Positions 34,463-44,172 of a stretch of DNA of 64,000 bases are shown here, in pieces; positions within the stretch are counted from its first letter, which is position 1, and each line of letters opens with the position of its first letter. The position numbers and the translations under genes were made by a program. The stretch is from UBA4427 sp046351135 (GTDB lineage Bacteria > Myxococcota_A > UBA9160 > UBA4427). The notes under the pieces are model-generated. The model saw nothing but the letters and a program-made list of their open reading frames with translations, had not been told where the DNA came from and did no database searches. The DNA lies in NCBI GenBank assembly GCA_046351135.1, contig JAXLZA010000007.1, positions 62,001-126,000 on the forward strand, in the 5' to 3' direction.

Positions 34463-35360
34463 TCCGCGACCAGCGGAAGGGCGAGAGCCACTGGGCGAAG
34501 AAGCGCTTCGGAAAGGCGTCGAGGCCTTCGATCCCGACCTCGGTCGGCGGCTCGCGGTCGGCGGGCAGATGGCGCGTCCCGAAGACGGCGTCCCAGAACA
34601 GATAGACGTTGCCGTAGTTGGCGTCGGCCTCGCCGCGCAGGCGCGAGTGATGCCAGCGGTGGGCGTCGCCGATGCTGTAGATCCAGGCGAGCGGGCCGAG
34701 GCGCAGGGCGATGTTGGCGTGCTGGAAGGTGTCCGCGGCGAGCGCGGCGACGGCGGTCAGCGCGAGGACCCGGGCCTCGACCCCGAGCAGGGCGAGCGGG
34801 ACGACGCCGACGAGTCCGAAGCGCAGGGCGATCTCGAAGGGATGGGCCCGGGTCCCGTTCAGCCAGTAGAGGCGGGGCGAGCTGTGGTGGGTCGCGTGGA
34901 GGCGCCAGAGCCAGGGGATCTCGTGCATGGCGCGGTGGGCCCAGTAGTCGAAGAACTCGCGCACGACGCTCGCGAGCACGACCTGCGCGGCGACGGGCCA
35001 GTCGCTCGGCCAGAGTCCACCCGGCGCGAATCGCGAAACCGCCCCGGCGCCGGCGACGGCGAGCGCGGTCGCGACCGGGCGCAGCAGCGACGTCACCACG
35101 ACCTGGGTCGGGAGATAGAGCGCGTCGACGCCGAGATCGCCCTTCGAATGCAGCCAGTCGCGGTGCCAGGGCAGGATCCGCTCGAGCAGCGCCACGACGA
35201 CGAGCATGCCGGCACCGAGCGGGAGCACCGTCGTCGCCGGCGCGACGCCGGCGCGCATCATCGCCTCGGCGATCGCGAGACACGCGACGACGGCCGCCGG
35301 CACGGCGCCCGCCGCGAGGATCTTCTCCGCCGTGCTCTCGAGCCGGGCCCCGTCGCGCAT
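34452..35360 (-). CDS. sterol desaturase / fatty acid hydroxylase family protein
   Basis: Integral membrane di-iron enzyme of 302 residues. The start at 35360 has GCAGGAGG ahead. Membrane segments fill residues 15-135. The family's His boxes are present: DYWAHRAMH (HxxxH, about 142-150), LHATHHS (HxxHH, about 157-163), and HRWHHSR near residue 232. It would act at the cytoplasmic membrane on a lipid or sterol-like substrate using oxygen. The specificity cannot be read from the sequence. Confidence 0.93.
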   Translation of the reverse strand: MRDGARLESTAEKILAAGAVPAAVVACLAIAEAMMRAGVAPATTVLPLGAGMLVVVALLERILPWHRDWLHSKGDLGVDALYLPTQVVVTSLLRPVATALAVAGAGAVSRFAPGGLWPSDWPVAAQVVLASVVREFFDYWAHRAMHEIPWLWRLHATHHSSPRLYWLNGTRAHPFEIALRFGLVGVVPLALLGVEARVLALTAVAALAADTFQHANIALRLGPLAWIYSIGDAHRWHHSRLRGEADANYGNVYLFWDAVFGTRHLPADREPPTEVGIEGLDAFPKRFFAQWLSPFRWSRISR

Positions 35361-35484
35361 CGTCGCCTCCTGCGGCGAGCGTAGGTCGGGACGCGCGCGG
35401 GAGCGATGGGGCCGCGTCGATCGCGCTTGCCCGCCGGGAGCCTGCTTCCTAACTTGGCCTGCAACCAGTCGGGAGGAGCGAACG

Positions 35485-37209
35485 ATGAGCAGGAACGGGC
35501 GACGTTTCGATCGGGGGATTCCGGCGCTGCTCGCGCTGTTCGTGCTCGTCGCGTCGGGCCTCGGTGTCGCGCCGCCCGCGCGGGCCGCGGAGGGCGCTTC
35601 GGCCGGGGCCGAGGCGTCGAAGGAGGCGAAGACCGCCGCGCGACCCAACATCCTGATCGTGCTCGTCGACGACATGGGCTTCTCGGATCTCGGGGCCTTC
35701 GGCGGGGAGATCCGCACGCCGAACCTCGACGCCCTCGCGAAGCAGGGCCTGCGCTTCAGCCAGTTCCACGCGGCGCCGGTCTGTGCTCCGACGCGGGCCG
35801 AGCTGATGACCGGCGTCGACCACCATCGGACCGGCATCGGCAACTTCCCCGAGCTGCGCCAGGACAACCAGAAGGACGCACCCGGCTACGAGGGCTACCT
35901 GACGAACGAGGTCGCGACGATCGCCGAGCGGCTCTCGGCCGCGGGCTACGCGACCTTCATGTCGGGGAAATGGCATCTCGGCTACGACCCGCGCGCCAAT
36001 CCCGCCGTGCGCGGCTTCGACCGCTCGTTCGTGCTGCTCGGCGGGGGCCACAACCACTTCGGTCGCGACCCGAACTACAGCGCCGTCATTCCCAACGCCG
36101 GCACGGTCTATACCGAGGACGGAAAGCGTGTCCCTACGCCGCAGCCCTTCTACTCGTCGGACTACTTCACGCAGCGCGCGATCGACTTCCTCCCGGCGAA
36201 GGGAAGCGCGAAGCCGTTCTTCGGCTACCTCGCGCTGACGGCGCCCCACTATCCGATGCAGGCGCCGCCGGAGGACATCGCCCGCTATGCCGGTCGCTAT
36301 GACGCGGGCTACGAGGTGCTCCGGAAGGAGCGGCTCGCGCGCCTGCAGGCGCTCGGGCTCGTCGCTCCCGGCGTCGAGGCGCATCCCCCGAGCGACCCCG
36401 AGCCGTGGGAGAAGCTCCCGCCCGAGCGCCGGAAGATCGAGGCGCGCCTGATGGAGGTCCACGCGGCGATGGTCGATCGCATCGACCAGAACGTGGGCCG
36501 GTTGATCGAGGCGCTGAAGGAGCGAGGGCTCTACGAGAATACGATCGTCCTCTTCTTCTCCGACAACGGGGCGGAGGGCCATCGGCTCGACAAGTCCGTC
36601 ATCGCCGCGGAGCAGGGCAAGCGATTGCTCGCGAGCGGAGACAACCGCCTCGAGTCGATCGGTTCGGCGAAGTCCTACGTCTGGTACGGCCCGAACTGGG
36701 CCGAGGCGGCGACGGCCCCGTCGCGGCTCTACAAGTCCTTCCCGACCGAGGGCGGGACGCGGGTCCCGGCCTTCCTCTGGAATCCCGGACGCGTGCGCAG
36801 CGGGATCTCGGCGCAGTACGTGTCCGTGCGCGACGTGGTGCCGACGCTGCTCGACTACGCGGGCGTCGCGGTCGAGGCGAAGGTCGGGGGGCGTGCGGTG
36901 CTCGCGCCGGAGGGGAGCTCGATCCGGCCCTGGGTCGAGGACGCGGCGCGCGAGGCGGGCGTCGACGGGATCGTCGCGAACGGCGAGATGTTCGGTCGGC
37001 TCTACGCCCGCAAGGGCCGCATGAAGGCCGTGCTGATCCCGCCGCCGACGGGGCCCGGGGTCTGGCAGCTCTACGACGTCGTCGCGGATCCCGGCGAGAT
37101 CCACGATCTCGCAGCGGCGCGGCCCGAGACGCTCGCGGCCCTCGAGGCCCAATGGAAGCGTTATGCGAAGGAGAAGGGGGTCGTCCTGCCGACGATCCCC
37201 GGGAATTGA
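35485..37209 (+). CDS. secreted sulfatase (arylsulfatase A type)
   Basis: Hydrolyses sulfate esters in the periplasm or outside. 574 residues with a signal peptide (to PARAA, about 35). The N-terminal metal site VDDMGFSDLG (about 61-70) and the formylglycine motif CAPTRAELMTG with Cys100 put it in the C-type sulfatases, which need a formylglycine-generating enzyme or anaerobic maturase; none is in this window. FMSGKWHLGY (about 153) and FFSDNGAEG (about 354) supply further active-site residues. Strong ribosome site GGGAGGAG. Eleven bases separate it from the downstream lipoprotein gene. Confidence 0.95.
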   Translation: MSRNGRRFDRGIPALLALFVLVASGLGVAPPARAAEGASAGAEASKEAKTAARPNILIVLVDDMGFSDLGAFGGEIRTPNLDALAKQGLRFSQFHAAPVCAPTRAELMTGVDHHRTGIGNFPELRQDNQKDAPGYEGYLTNEVATIAERLSAAGYATFMSGKWHLGYDPRANPAVRGFDRSFVLLGGGHNHFGRDPNYSAVIPNAGTVYTEDGKRVPTPQPFYSSDYFTQRAIDFLPAKGSAKPFFGYLALTAPHYPMQAPPEDIARYAGRYDAGYEVLRKERLARLQALGLVAPGVEAHPPSDPEPWEKLPPERRKIEARLMEVHAAMVDRIDQNVGRLIEALKERGLYENTIVLFFSDNGAEGHRLDKSVIAAEQGKRLLASGDNRLESIGSAKSYVWYGPNWAEAATAPSRLYKSFPTEGGTRVPAFLWNPGRVRSGISAQYVSVRDVVPTLLDYAGVAVEAKVGGRAVLAPEGSSIRPWVEDAAREAGVDGIVANGEMFGRLYARKGRMKAVLIPPPTGPGVWQLYDVVADPGEIHDLAAARPETLAALEAQWKRYAKEKGVVLPTIPGN

Positions 37210-37220
37210 GCGGCCGCGCG

Positions 37221-38378
37221 ATGTCGCGATCGGGGCGATCCGGTTGGTTCGGTGAGCGCCGCTCGCGCGCGATTCGCCGAGCGTACGGCGGCATGGCCTG
37301 CTTCCTGGCGCTCGTCGGCCTCGTCGCCTGCGATGCGCCGGAGTCGGGCTTTCGCGAGGGCTCGCCCCGGGACGCGCTGCCCGAGTACGTCACGCCGCTC
37401 GCGGCGCTCGGGGCGGCGGTGCGGCCCTCCTGGTCCGCCGACGGAAGCCGCTTCGTCTACCTGGACGCCCTCGTCGGGAACGTCTTCGAGTACGACGTCG
37501 CATCCGGGACCTCGCGGCCCCTGACCGCCCACTTCGCCCACCACGGCTTCACGCGCGCCTACTCGCTCGCGAACGGCGACTGGCTTCTCTGCGGTCCATC
37601 CAAGGTCGACCCCGACGATCCCGAGAAGGGGCGCTGGCGGGCCGACTTCTGGCTCCTCGACGCGGCCCTCGACCGGCCCGCGCGACCGCTCGGCGAGCGC
37701 TGCTTCGAGGGGCCGGCCGTCGCGCGCCGCTCGATGCGGATCGCCTGGGTCCGCACCGACGTCCCGGACGCGATCCTGACGGCGCGCTCGGAGCTCTGGA
37801 CCGGCCTCGTCGACCCGAGCAGCGATCCGCCCCGCATCGTCGAGGCGCGCAAGCTCGCCGATCGCAGCGATCTCTTCTACCTCGGCATGTTCGAGCCCCA
37901 GGACTTCCGCCCGCCCGACGAGCGCGAGCTGCTCTTCACGGCCTACGCCTATCGAGGCGGCGAGGCGATGGGCATCGACCTCGAGACCGGGGCGATCGTC
38001 AACTACTCGAAGAGCCCGTGGTACGAGGAGATCGAGGGCGTCACCCCGGACGGTCGCTACGCCCTCGTCGAGCGGGAGTTCACGCTCCGGCTCCGCCCGA
38101 GCGGTGCGATCGACCTCTGGCTGCTCCGGCTCGACGGGAGCGGGACCTTCATCCGCATGACCCGCTTCAGCGAGTACCGGGGCTACGGCGCCAACAATCC
38201 CGTCGTCCGGCCCGATTGCCGCGTGATGCTCCACGCCCTGCGCGAGACCGGCGGCGAGGAGGGCAACAGCGCCGGCCTCTTCCTCTACGACCTCGAGCGC
38301 TCGCCCCTGTCGCCTCCGGATCTCTGCGCCGGCCTGCGCGACGCCGATCCGGGCCCCGCGCCGGCGGACGCGGGGTAG
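37221..38378 (+). CDS. TolB/PD40-like beta-propeller lipoprotein
   Basis: A 385-residue protein with a lipoprotein signal (LALVGLVAC, Cys37). The body is beta-rich with propeller-blade motifs: RPSWSADGSRFVYLD (about 68-82), GVTPDGRYALVE (about 272) and NNPVVRPDCRVMLHA (about 325). It is likely a periplasmic WD40/PD40-type propeller. Its place directly behind the sulfatase suggests co-transcription. An internal ATG (37293) would still leave the lipobox, so the exact start is uncertain. No enzyme motif was seen. Confidence 0.75.
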   Translation: MSRSGRSGWFGERRSRAIRRAYGGMACFLALVGLVACDAPESGFREGSPRDALPEYVTPLAALGAAVRPSWSADGSRFVYLDALVGNVFEYDVASGTSRPLTAHFAHHGFTRAYSLANGDWLLCGPSKVDPDDPEKGRWRADFWLLDAALDRPARPLGERCFEGPAVARRSMRIAWVRTDVPDAILTARSELWTGLVDPSSDPPRIVEARKLADRSDLFYLGMFEPQDFRPPDERELLFTAYAYRGGEAMGIDLETGAIVNYSKSPWYEEIEGVTPDGRYALVEREFTLRLRPSGAIDLWLLRLDGSGTFIRMTRFSEYRGYGANNPVVRPDCRVMLHALRETGGEEGNSAGLFLYDLERSPLSPPDLCAGLRDADPGPAPADAG

Positions 38379-38524
38379 GCCGAGGGAGGCTAGGAGGTGG
38401 GCGCGGAGAGCGGCCGGGCGGGAGCGCGGGCCGCCGCCGGGACGGATCCGCTAAACGTCTGTCCGAGCGAAGAACGGCTCCTTCTCCCGTTCCCTCCCCA
38501 TCGTCCAACGACACGAGGACCGCG

Positions 38525-39673
38525 ATGCTGACGAAGTTCGACGACTACCCGATCCACCAGACGAGCGAGCCCATCGCCGTCGTCGCGACGACCGATCGCC
38601 ACGCCTACGACCGCTACTGGTTCAACGGCTACCAGGACGACGGCGAGTTCTACTTCGGGATCGGCTGTGCCGTCTATCCGAATCTCGGGATCGTCGACTG
38701 CGGGCTCTCGATCGTCCACAATGGGCGCCAGTACGCCTTCCACGGCTCCCGTCGCGCGGGCCCCGAGCGCAGCGAGATCCAGGTCGGGCCCTTCCAGCTC
38801 GAGATCCTCGAGCCCATGAAGAGCCTGCGCGTCACCCTCGACGACAACGAGACCGGGATCTCGGCGAGCCTGCTCTGGATCCCGCGCACCGCGAGCTTCG
38901 CCGAGGGCCACCAGCGCTCGGTCCGCAACCCGCACGCCGGCTCCTTCGCCCACATGGAGGCGACTCGCTTCAACCAGTTCGGCCACTGGCAGGGCGAGAT
39001 CCGCTATCCCGGTGGCGCCGTGAAGGTCGATCCCGCGCGCGTGCTCGGAACGAAGGATCGCTCGTGGGGCATCCGGCCGGTCGGGGATCCTGCGCCGCCC
39101 GGGGCGCCCCCGACGAAGCTGCCCCAGGTCTTCTTCCTCTGGGCGCCGCTGCATTTCGACACGCGCTGCACCCACGCCGGGATCTTCGAGAACGAGCACG
39201 GGATCCAGTGGCACTGGGACGGCATGATCATGCCCGCCTACCGGGACCCGAAGGAGCTGCCCGGCGTCGAGGATCCGCGCATGGAGCCTCTCGCCGCCGT
39301 CGAGCATCGCCTCGAGTTCGTGCCCGGCACGCGCCGCGCGCGCCACGCCGTCATCACCCTCGTCGATCTGACCGGCGCGCGCACGGAGATCGACCTCGAG
39401 CCGCTGCTGCTCTACCGCATGAAGGGCATCGGCTACTCCCATCCGGAGTGGGGCCACGGCAAGTGGAAGGGCGAGCTCGCGATCGGCGGCGAGTCCTGGA
39501 AGATCGAGGACGCGGACGAGAAGGACATTTCGAACCAGCACATCCAGCAGGTCGTGCGCGCGAAGGCGACCGGGCCGAACGGCGTCGAGCACGGCATCGG
39601 CGTCCTCGAGCAGATCCACCTCGGCCCGCACAAGCGCTACGGCTTCAAGGACTTCATGGGGCCGGCGGCCTAG
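38525..39673 (+). CDS. conserved hypothetical protein, beta-rich (lipocalin/AttH-like appearance)
   Basis: A 382-residue cytosolic protein without signal or membrane segments. The ribosome site GAGG is six bases from the ATG. The composition is beta-strand rich with many Trp, His and Gly residues (YWFNGYQDDGEFYFGIG, HGIQWHWDGMIMPAY, YSHPEWGHGKWKGEL), reminiscent of DUF7064/7065 and AttH/CrtC-like proteins of mycobacteria and Myxococcota, but I cannot assign the family firmly. Its stop abuts the stop of the converging MshQ-like gene. Confidence 0.7.
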   Translation: MLTKFDDYPIHQTSEPIAVVATTDRHAYDRYWFNGYQDDGEFYFGIGCAVYPNLGIVDCGLSIVHNGRQYAFHGSRRAGPERSEIQVGPFQLEILEPMKSLRVTLDDNETGISASLLWIPRTASFAEGHQRSVRNPHAGSFAHMEATRFNQFGHWQGEIRYPGGAVKVDPARVLGTKDRSWGIRPVGDPAPPGAPPTKLPQVFFLWAPLHFDTRCTHAGIFENEHGIQWHWDGMIMPAYRDPKELPGVEDPRMEPLAAVEHRLEFVPGTRRARHAVITLVDLTGARTEIDLEPLLLYRMKGIGYSHPEWGHGKWKGELAIGGESWKIEDADEKDISNQHIQQVVRAKATGPNGVEHGIGVLEQIHLGPHKRYGFKDFMGPAA

Positions 39674-42600
39674 TCAATAGAGCTCGCGCTGGAAGATCAG
39701 GGCGTCGCGACCTTCCCAGATGCCGAAGGTCGCGCGCCCGCGCGGATCGTCGTCGAGGGCACCGTCGAGGTTGCCGTCGTCGGGCCAGTCGGCCCGGAGC
39801 CAGGGCAGGTTCGCGCCCGTCGATCCGAGGTCGACGCGCACGTCGAGCTGGCCCGTGGCGCGGGGGGCGGCGAAGGTGAGGCCGGCGTTGCCCGCGAAGA
39901 GGGGCAGGTTGGCGATCGTCGGCTTCGCCGAGAGGCTCGACGGCGAGGGGCTCAGCACGAGCGCCGTCGACGGAATCCGGCTGCAGCTGTCGGCGTCGTC
40001 GTCGCCGAAGGCGGTGCCGTCGAAGCGCTGGGTGCGCAGGCGCATCGGGAGCGTCACGAGCTCCGACCCGAAGGCGTTGTCGAGGCGAAGCCGCCCGTAC
40101 TGGAATCGCTTCGCCACGTCGAAGGCGATCCCGGCGCCGGTCGTCGTCCCGCCGACGCGGAAGGGATTCGAGGGATACGCCGTGGCGTCGGCGTCGAGGA
40201 CGTCGATCGAGAGCTCGACCTCCGCGTCGAAGGGCGCGGCCGGGGCTCCGCGGACGAGGCTGATGCCGTTGCCGGTCGAGAAGTCCAGGATCGCGCTGCC
40301 GTCGTTCCTGGTCGTGATGGTCGGGTCGACGGTGGTCGCGGGCAGTCCGGATTCGTCGACGCTGCCGCCGCCGACGCGGTAGCGGCGTCCCGAGAGGGTC
40401 GCGTTCGACAGGCGCATCCAGTCGTCGACGTAGTTGGCGGTCGTCTCGCCGTCGCTGCCGACGGCGGTGACGATCAGCTCGGCCTCGAAGCCGGGGGCGA
40501 AGCCGAAGGGCTGGCCCATCCAGGTGAAGGCGCCGACCGAGCAGCCCGTCGCGAAGCGCGGGGCGTTGGCGGTCACCGTGAAGTGATGGGGCGCGAAGCG
40601 GCCGACGACTCCCGACTCGCTGCCGAGGAACGGGCCCGTCCCGAGGAAGTCGCCGTCGGCGACGCTCGCCTGGAGCCGGATCGCGCCGACCTCGTCGAAG
40701 GCGAAGGTCGTGCCGACGAACCGCCCGGCGCGGGCGTCCGCGGTGAACGCGGTGCCGTTGTCGATCGTGCCCTCGTCGGTCGTGCCGTTGCGCCCGGTGT
40801 CGGGGGCGACGAGAGTCGACGACCGGAGGCGGATCGTCTCGGGGACGGACTCCCGGCCGAAGCTCGGCGTCAGGTCGCCCGCGGCGTCGACCGCGTCGAC
40901 GGTCACGCTGAAGGAATCCCCCGCACGGGCGAAGAGCTTGCCGGTCGGCGTCGAGCTCCCGGGGTTCGCCATCCCCGACGCGTTCGTGACCGCGACGATC
41001 TTCAGGTCCGCGGGCACCGACACGAAGCTGGCCGTCGCCCCGCGGACCTGGGGCGAGACGGTCGAGTCGAGGACCCGCAGCGCGAGGCGGCCGGTGTCCT
41101 TGTACTGGACCGAGACGCTGGCGCGTCCCTTCGTGAAGCGGACGACCTGGCTCGTCGAGGTGGCCTCCGTCCGTGCGATCGCGAGCTTGTCGACCGTCGG
41201 GACCAGGGGCGGCGCCGTCGGGTCGAGCGCGTCGACCCAGAAGCGGAGGTTCTTGCTGCCGTCGTAGGTGTCGACGACGCCGCAGGAGGCGCCGCCGGAG
41301 CTGCCGCCGAAGGCCGAGATGTAGAGCGGGACCGTCGCGCCGGCGGTGATCGTCGTGAGCGGGTCGTTGATCGTGGCCGGCGTCGGCGACGGCACGGCGT
41401 TCGCCGTCAGGACGAAGCTCGACGGGGAGAACGAGAGCAGACCCTCGGTGTCGGTGTCCCGGCCGGCGGCGTCGTAGACGTCGATGTCGATCGGTGAGGG
41501 CCCCGAGGCGTAGGTGAGGGCGAAGGTCACGTCCCCGAGGTCGGCGGGATCGAAGGCGTAGGTCGCGACGCCGTCGTTGGCGGTGCCGTCGTTGAGCACG
41601 CCTTCGCCGTCGACGAGGGACCAGCTCCCGGCCCCCGACTGGGTCGTGATCGTGATCGTCCCGCCGTAGGTCGTGACGACGTTGCCGAGCGGATCGAGCA
41701 CGCGGACGCGGATCGATTCGGGCTGGCAGTTCGCCGCGCTGCCGTCGTGGCTGATCATGAAGTGGACCGAGGTCGTGGCGCAGTCGTGGGTCTCCTTCAT
41801 CACGCTCGCGATCCGGGTCGCGTCGAGGGCCTCGGCGTAGACCCGGGCCTCGTCGAGGTAGCCCTGGAACGAGGCGCTGCGCGTCTCCGGGACGTTGCCG
41901 ATGCCGAACTCTCGGTTGTTGGCGACGAGCGTCGTGTCGGAAAAGGTCGTCGACGCGACGGCCGTCGCGTTCTGGTAGAGGACGAGGCTCTTGCCGTCGA
42001 AGGCGAGCGCGACGTGGGTCCAGGTCTTGAGCGCGGGCATCGTCGCCTTGACGGAGTAGTTGCCGGCCTTCGTCGTGGCGCGGCCGTAGAGCACGCCGTC
42101 CTGGGCGTAGAGGCTCATCTGGGAGCGGTTGCTGACGGAGGGGTCGGTGTTCATGCCCATCACGTGCCGCGCACCGCTCGAGGTGAGGGGCTGCATCCAG
42201 GCCGTGTAGGTCGCGGCGGCGCTCTGGTCGATCCCGGTGCCGGTCCCGAGGAAGACGCCGTCGCCGTTGCCGTCGAAGGTGCCGTGACGGCAGGTCCCGG
42301 GGTCGCCGTCGATGGCCGCGTCGAGAAAGGCCGTCGTCGCGTCGCCTTCGGAGCGCGCGTTGAAGCCGTTGCCGGAGCTGTCCTTGACCTCTGCGTTGGT
42401 GCGCGTCCAGCTCCCCTCCTCGAAGCGCCAGTCGGCCTTCGCGGACTGGGTCGACAGACAGACGCTGTCGACGTGCCAGTAGTCGTAGGCCGGTCCGTCG
42501 CGGCCGTTCATGCCGAAGCGCAGCCGGAATCCCTTGTGTCGCGCGGCGCCGACGAGGCTGAAGCTCGGCTGCACGATCTCGCCCGGAGTCCCGTCGCCCG

Positions 42601-43540
42601 CGTAGCTCGCGAGGCGCTTCCACTGGCCGCCCGGGTTCAGGTACTCGACGTAGAAGTCCTCGCCGGTGTCCGGATCCTCGCTGAAGCTGTCGGCGCCGCG
42701 GCGCAGCCAGAAGCGCAGCGTCGCGTCCTTGACGCTGCCGAGGTCGACGATCTGGGAGGTGACGGTGACGGTGCCGCCGTGGAGGGCCAGGGACTGCGAG
42801 GGCGTGTTCACCGCGAGCCCGTTCGTGTCGGCCCGACCGTAGCCGGTGGCCACCGTCCAGTTCGCGAGCCCGCCGCTGAACTCCTCGCAGCGGCCGAGGG
42901 CGAGGCCCGTCGAGGGCGTCGCCTCGCTGACGACGACGTCGTCGAGGTGCCAGTAGTCCCAGCCGATGCCGCGATTGTCGGGCGGCCCGCCGCTGCCCCG
43001 CACGAGCCGCGCGCGCAGGCGGAACGCCGAGTGGAGGGCGGCGCCGCCGAGGGTCTGGTCGAGGGAGAGGATCGCGCCGGCGGTGCCCGAGCCGGGCCAG
43101 CTGCCGAGGGAGACCCAGCTCCCGGCCGAATCGAGGTATTCGAGGACGAGGTCCTCGCCCGAGTCGGGCTGCTCGCTGAAGGCGTCGGAGCCGCGCCGGA
43201 TCCAGGCCCGCACCCGCAGCGCCGGGACCCGCGTGTCGATCGCGATGGATGTCGTCGTCACCGCCGCGCCTCGCACGAAGAGCGAGCGGCTCGGCGACGA
43301 CGACGTCATCGTGTTGATGCCCGAGAGGCTCGTGCTCGTGGTCGACCACTTCCCGAAGCCCGACTCGAAGTTGTCCGTGAAGAGCACGTCGCCGCTCGCC
43401 GCGTGGCCGCGGTGGGCGGGGAGCAGCACGGCGAGGAGCAGCGCGAGGGCGGCACCGAGTCGGTGCAGGTCGGGGCGCGGGCGGCGCCGCGACCCGACCG
43501 GGTCGACCCGGCCAAGCGATCCTGTCGGGCGAAGGGACAT
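39674..43540 (-). CDS. large MshQ/DUF6701-like secreted protein with LamG domain
   Basis: A 1288-residue exported protein. The start at 43540 has GAGAG upstream and gives a long n-region and signal peptide (ALALLLAVLLPAHRGHAA); GTG/ATG starts at 43597 and 43576 are alternatives. Two similar ~150-residue beta modules follow (FTDNFESGFGKW and EEFSGGLANW; both share RRGxDxFSExPDxGED and YWHxD motifs), then a LamG/concanavalin domain (~390-600; WTHVALAFDGKSLVLYQN), Ig-like strands, and a C-terminal DUF6701 region of about 600 residues ending RATFGIWEGRDALIFQREL, the MshQ family end. MshQ is a putative tip adhesin of MSHA pili, but no MSHA genes are near. Confidence 0.87.
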   Translation of the reverse strand: MSLRPTGSLGRVDPVGSRRRPRPDLHRLGAALALLLAVLLPAHRGHAASGDVLFTDNFESGFGKWSTTSTSLSGINTMTSSSPSRSLFVRGAAVTTTSIAIDTRVPALRVRAWIRRGSDAFSEQPDSGEDLVLEYLDSAGSWVSLGSWPGSGTAGAILSLDQTLGGAALHSAFRLRARLVRGSGGPPDNRGIGWDYWHLDDVVVSEATPSTGLALGRCEEFSGGLANWTVATGYGRADTNGLAVNTPSQSLALHGGTVTVTSQIVDLGSVKDATLRFWLRRGADSFSEDPDTGEDFYVEYLNPGGQWKRLASYAGDGTPGEIVQPSFSLVGAARHKGFRLRFGMNGRDGPAYDYWHVDSVCLSTQSAKADWRFEEGSWTRTNAEVKDSSGNGFNARSEGDATTAFLDAAIDGDPGTCRHGTFDGNGDGVFLGTGTGIDQSAAATYTAWMQPLTSSGARHVMGMNTDPSVSNRSQMSLYAQDGVLYGRATTKAGNYSVKATMPALKTWTHVALAFDGKSLVLYQNATAVASTTFSDTTLVANNREFGIGNVPETRSASFQGYLDEARVYAEALDATRIASVMKETHDCATTSVHFMISHDGSAANCQPESIRVRVLDPLGNVVTTYGGTITITTQSGAGSWSLVDGEGVLNDGTANDGVATYAFDPADLGDVTFALTYASGPSPIDIDVYDAAGRDTDTEGLLSFSPSSFVLTANAVPSPTPATINDPLTTITAGATVPLYISAFGGSSGGASCGVVDTYDGSKNLRFWVDALDPTAPPLVPTVDKLAIARTEATSTSQVVRFTKGRASVSVQYKDTGRLALRVLDSTVSPQVRGATASFVSVPADLKIVAVTNASGMANPGSSTPTGKLFARAGDSFSVTVDAVDAAGDLTPSFGRESVPETIRLRSSTLVAPDTGRNGTTDEGTIDNGTAFTADARAGRFVGTTFAFDEVGAIRLQASVADGDFLGTGPFLGSESGVVGRFAPHHFTVTANAPRFATGCSVGAFTWMGQPFGFAPGFEAELIVTAVGSDGETTANYVDDWMRLSNATLSGRRYRVGGGSVDESGLPATTVDPTITTRNDGSAILDFSTGNGISLVRGAPAAPFDAEVELSIDVLDADATAYPSNPFRVGGTTTGAGIAFDVAKRFQYGRLRLDNAFGSELVTLPMRLRTQRFDGTAFGDDDADSCSRIPSTALVLSPSPSSLSAKPTIANLPLFAGNAGLTFAAPRATGQLDVRVDLGSTGANLPWLRADWPDDGNLDGALDDDPRGRATFGIWEGRDALIFQRELY

Positions 43541-43867
43541 CGGGGCTCTCGCGGTCGCGCGCGGACGAGCGCGCATCTCCCCGGCATCTTCGACCACGTT
43601 CCGGGTGGACTTGAAGCGCGTCGGGGCGGGAACGCCCGCCTCGGGCGTGGCGTGCCGGACGGAGCCGCCGCGCGCGGCGAGCGGGAGCGATTCGCGAGGC
43701 GAAGGGTGTTCCGGAGCGCGGCGGCTCCGGGGGATGCCGGAGCATGCGCATCGGGCTTTTGCCGGGCGCCGGACTTGGCGCCGTCGGACTCCGGCCTAGA
43801 CTCAGGCGTGAGCGGGCGCGCCACGCATGCCCGATCGCGCCCCACCGCGATCCCACGAGGTCACGCC
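43541..43867. other. 327-bp divergent intergenic region
   Basis: No gene is supported between the MshQ-like gene and the PHA-family gene. The region contains short GC-rich inverted repeats, for example CCGGAGC...GCTCCGG around 43711-43729, and presumably promoters for both sides. It has pieces reminiscent of a GEMM motif but lacks its core, so no riboswitch is called. Confidence 0.55.
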
Positions 43868-44143
43868 ATGGCCCAGATCAGCATGAAGAAACGCCACGAT
43901 CTCGGCGCCGAGAAGGCGCGGACCCAGATCGAGCTGCTCGCGGAGCGCATGGCCGAGCGACTCGGCGGCGCCTGGCGGTGGCACGGCGAGCGCGCGGTCT
44001 GCGAGGCGCGGGGCGCGAAGGCGAGCGTCTTCTACGACGCGACGACGGTCTCGATCGAGGTCGAGCTGCCGCTGATGATGCGCCCGATGAAGGGCGTCCT
44101 CGAGGCCAAGCTCGAAGAGTACTTCCAGCGCTATTTCACCTAG
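43868..44143 (+). CDS. polyhydroxyalkanoic acid system family protein
   Basis: A 91-residue protein matching the small PHA_gran_rgn family: N-terminal basic helix (ISMKKRHDLGAEKARTQIELL), helix LAERMAERLGG, then beta strands (WHGERAVCEARGAKASVFYD, VSIEVELPLMMRPMKGVLEAKLEEYF). Members are found near polyhydroxyalkanoate genes or alone; the function is poorly known, probably granule or lipid related. No PHA synthase is in the window. Confidence 0.87.
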   Translation: MAQISMKKRHDLGAEKARTQIELLAERMAERLGGAWRWHGERAVCEARGAKASVFYDATTVSIEVELPLMMRPMKGVLEAKLEEYFQRYFT

Positions 44144-44172
44144 CGAGTCGATCCCCGCCGCGGGACCGGGGA

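Noticed and set aside
43741..43810. Pieces resembling a GEMM motif (GGCAAAA.. and GGCCTAG) upstream of the MshQ-like gene
   Set aside because: The essential GACGCAAAG block and GAAA-capped stem are absent and the pieces are on different strands.
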